This document shows positions 5,633 through 5,742 of a stretch of 5,742 nt of DNA, piece after piece. The DNA is from an uncultured Planctomycetaceae bacterium. GTDB lineage: Bacteria > Planctomycetota > Planctomycetia > Pirellulales > UBA1268. Position numbers and translations under genes: made by a program. Numbering within the stretch: the stretch's first letter is position 1; each line of letters begins with the position of its first letter. Location: assembly GCA_903885855.1 (NCBI GenBank), contig CAISKG010000040.1, forward strand, positions 1 through 5,742, in the 5' to 3' direction. The notes below the pieces were generated by a model. That model was not told the DNA's origin, searched no databases, and saw only the letters and a list, made by a program, of their open reading frames with translations.

Positions 5633-5742
5633 TCAGATCGCGACGCGCCGCGACGCGCGGTCACCGTGCGGCCACGCGGAGGCGTCCAAGCCCGCGGAGG
5701 CGTCCAAGCCTGCGGAGGCGTCCAAGCCCGCGGAGGCGTCCG
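5633..5742 (-). CDS. Possible 3' end of a convergent gene with a repeat-built C-terminus (partial)
   Basis: The minus strand is open from the window edge to a TGA at 5633-5635. It translates as just over three copies of DASAGL followed by DASAWPHGDRASRRVAI at the C-terminus. Each copy corresponds to one 18-bp DNA repeat, so the frame is kept. The single internal difference between repeats (T instead of C at 5711) changes GCG to GCA, both Ala, and almost every codon ends in G or C. The + strand frame across the repeat has no start codon that I can find. This is partial, too short to identify, and could instead be non-coding repeat DNA that happens to be open. In this reading the gene would converge on folB with a gap of 27 bp. 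Confidence 0.35.
   Translation of the reverse strand, partial: DASAGLDASAGLDASAGLDASAWPHGDRASRRVAI
5675..5742. repeat. 18-bp tandem repeat, about 3.7 copies, cut by window edge
   Basis: The unit CGCGGAGGCGTCCAAGCC occurs at 5675-5692, 5693-5710, 5711-5728 (first base T instead of C) and 5729-5741 (first 13 bases; the window's final base, 5742, breaks the pattern). The 18-bp period equals six codons and so preserves any reading frame. The near-perfect identity points to recent expansion by slippage or unequal recombination. The array may continue past the window. Confidence 0.9.

Noticed and set aside
5675..5742. Start of a CRISPR array
   Set aside because: The 18-bp units are directly adjacent with no spacers; this is a plain tandem repeat.

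Overview
The window is very GC-rich and looks like chromosomal DNA from a bacterium of the Planctomycetota (Pirellulales-like). This is an inference. It rests on the small lysine-rich helix-turn-helix protein at 380-814, whose layout I associate with planctomycetes, on a large secreted BNR/sialidase-type protein of the kind abundant in that phylum, and on weak Shine-Dalgarno signals. There is no rRNA, tRNA, insertion sequence or CRISPR array. The only possible phylogenetic marker is folB, which is not decisive.

Layout. 1-334 holds no gene I can support. 380-814 (+) encodes a 144-residue putative DNA-binding protein with a promoter-like box upstream. It converges on an FkbM-family methyltransferase at 980-1852 (-), and the 165-bp gap holds two strong GC hairpins, one suited to each gene. 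Upstream of the methyltransferase lies a 281-bp spacer with a long imperfect hairpin (2057-2091). That hairpin sits behind the 3' end of a 684-residue exported protein at 2134-4188 (-), which has an N-terminal jelly-roll-like region and a C-terminal BNR/sialidase-type propeller.

The exported protein is divergent from a two-gene operon on the + strand. The 132-bp gap between them contains a perfect 12-bp palindrome (4230-4241) that gives a GGGGTA box in both directions. The operon is a CYTH-domain (triphosphate tunnel) protein at 4321-4890, overlapping by 20 bp a dihydroneopterin aldolase (FolB) at 4871-5605. The FolB has an extra C-terminal cupin-like domain that has lost most of its metal ligands. 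The last 110 bases look like the 3' end of a convergent minus-strand gene whose C-terminus is a run of 18-bp (six-residue) tandem repeats; the window edge cuts it.

Function. The most interesting point is the CYTH-FolB pair. FolB acts on dihydroneopterin, which is made by removing the triphosphate from dihydroneopterin triphosphate. A triphosphate-handling enzyme translationally coupled to FolB is therefore a candidate for that step, which is unassigned in many bacteria. The methyltransferase and the BNR protein fit surface glycan modification or breakdown, but nothing in the sequence ties the two together.
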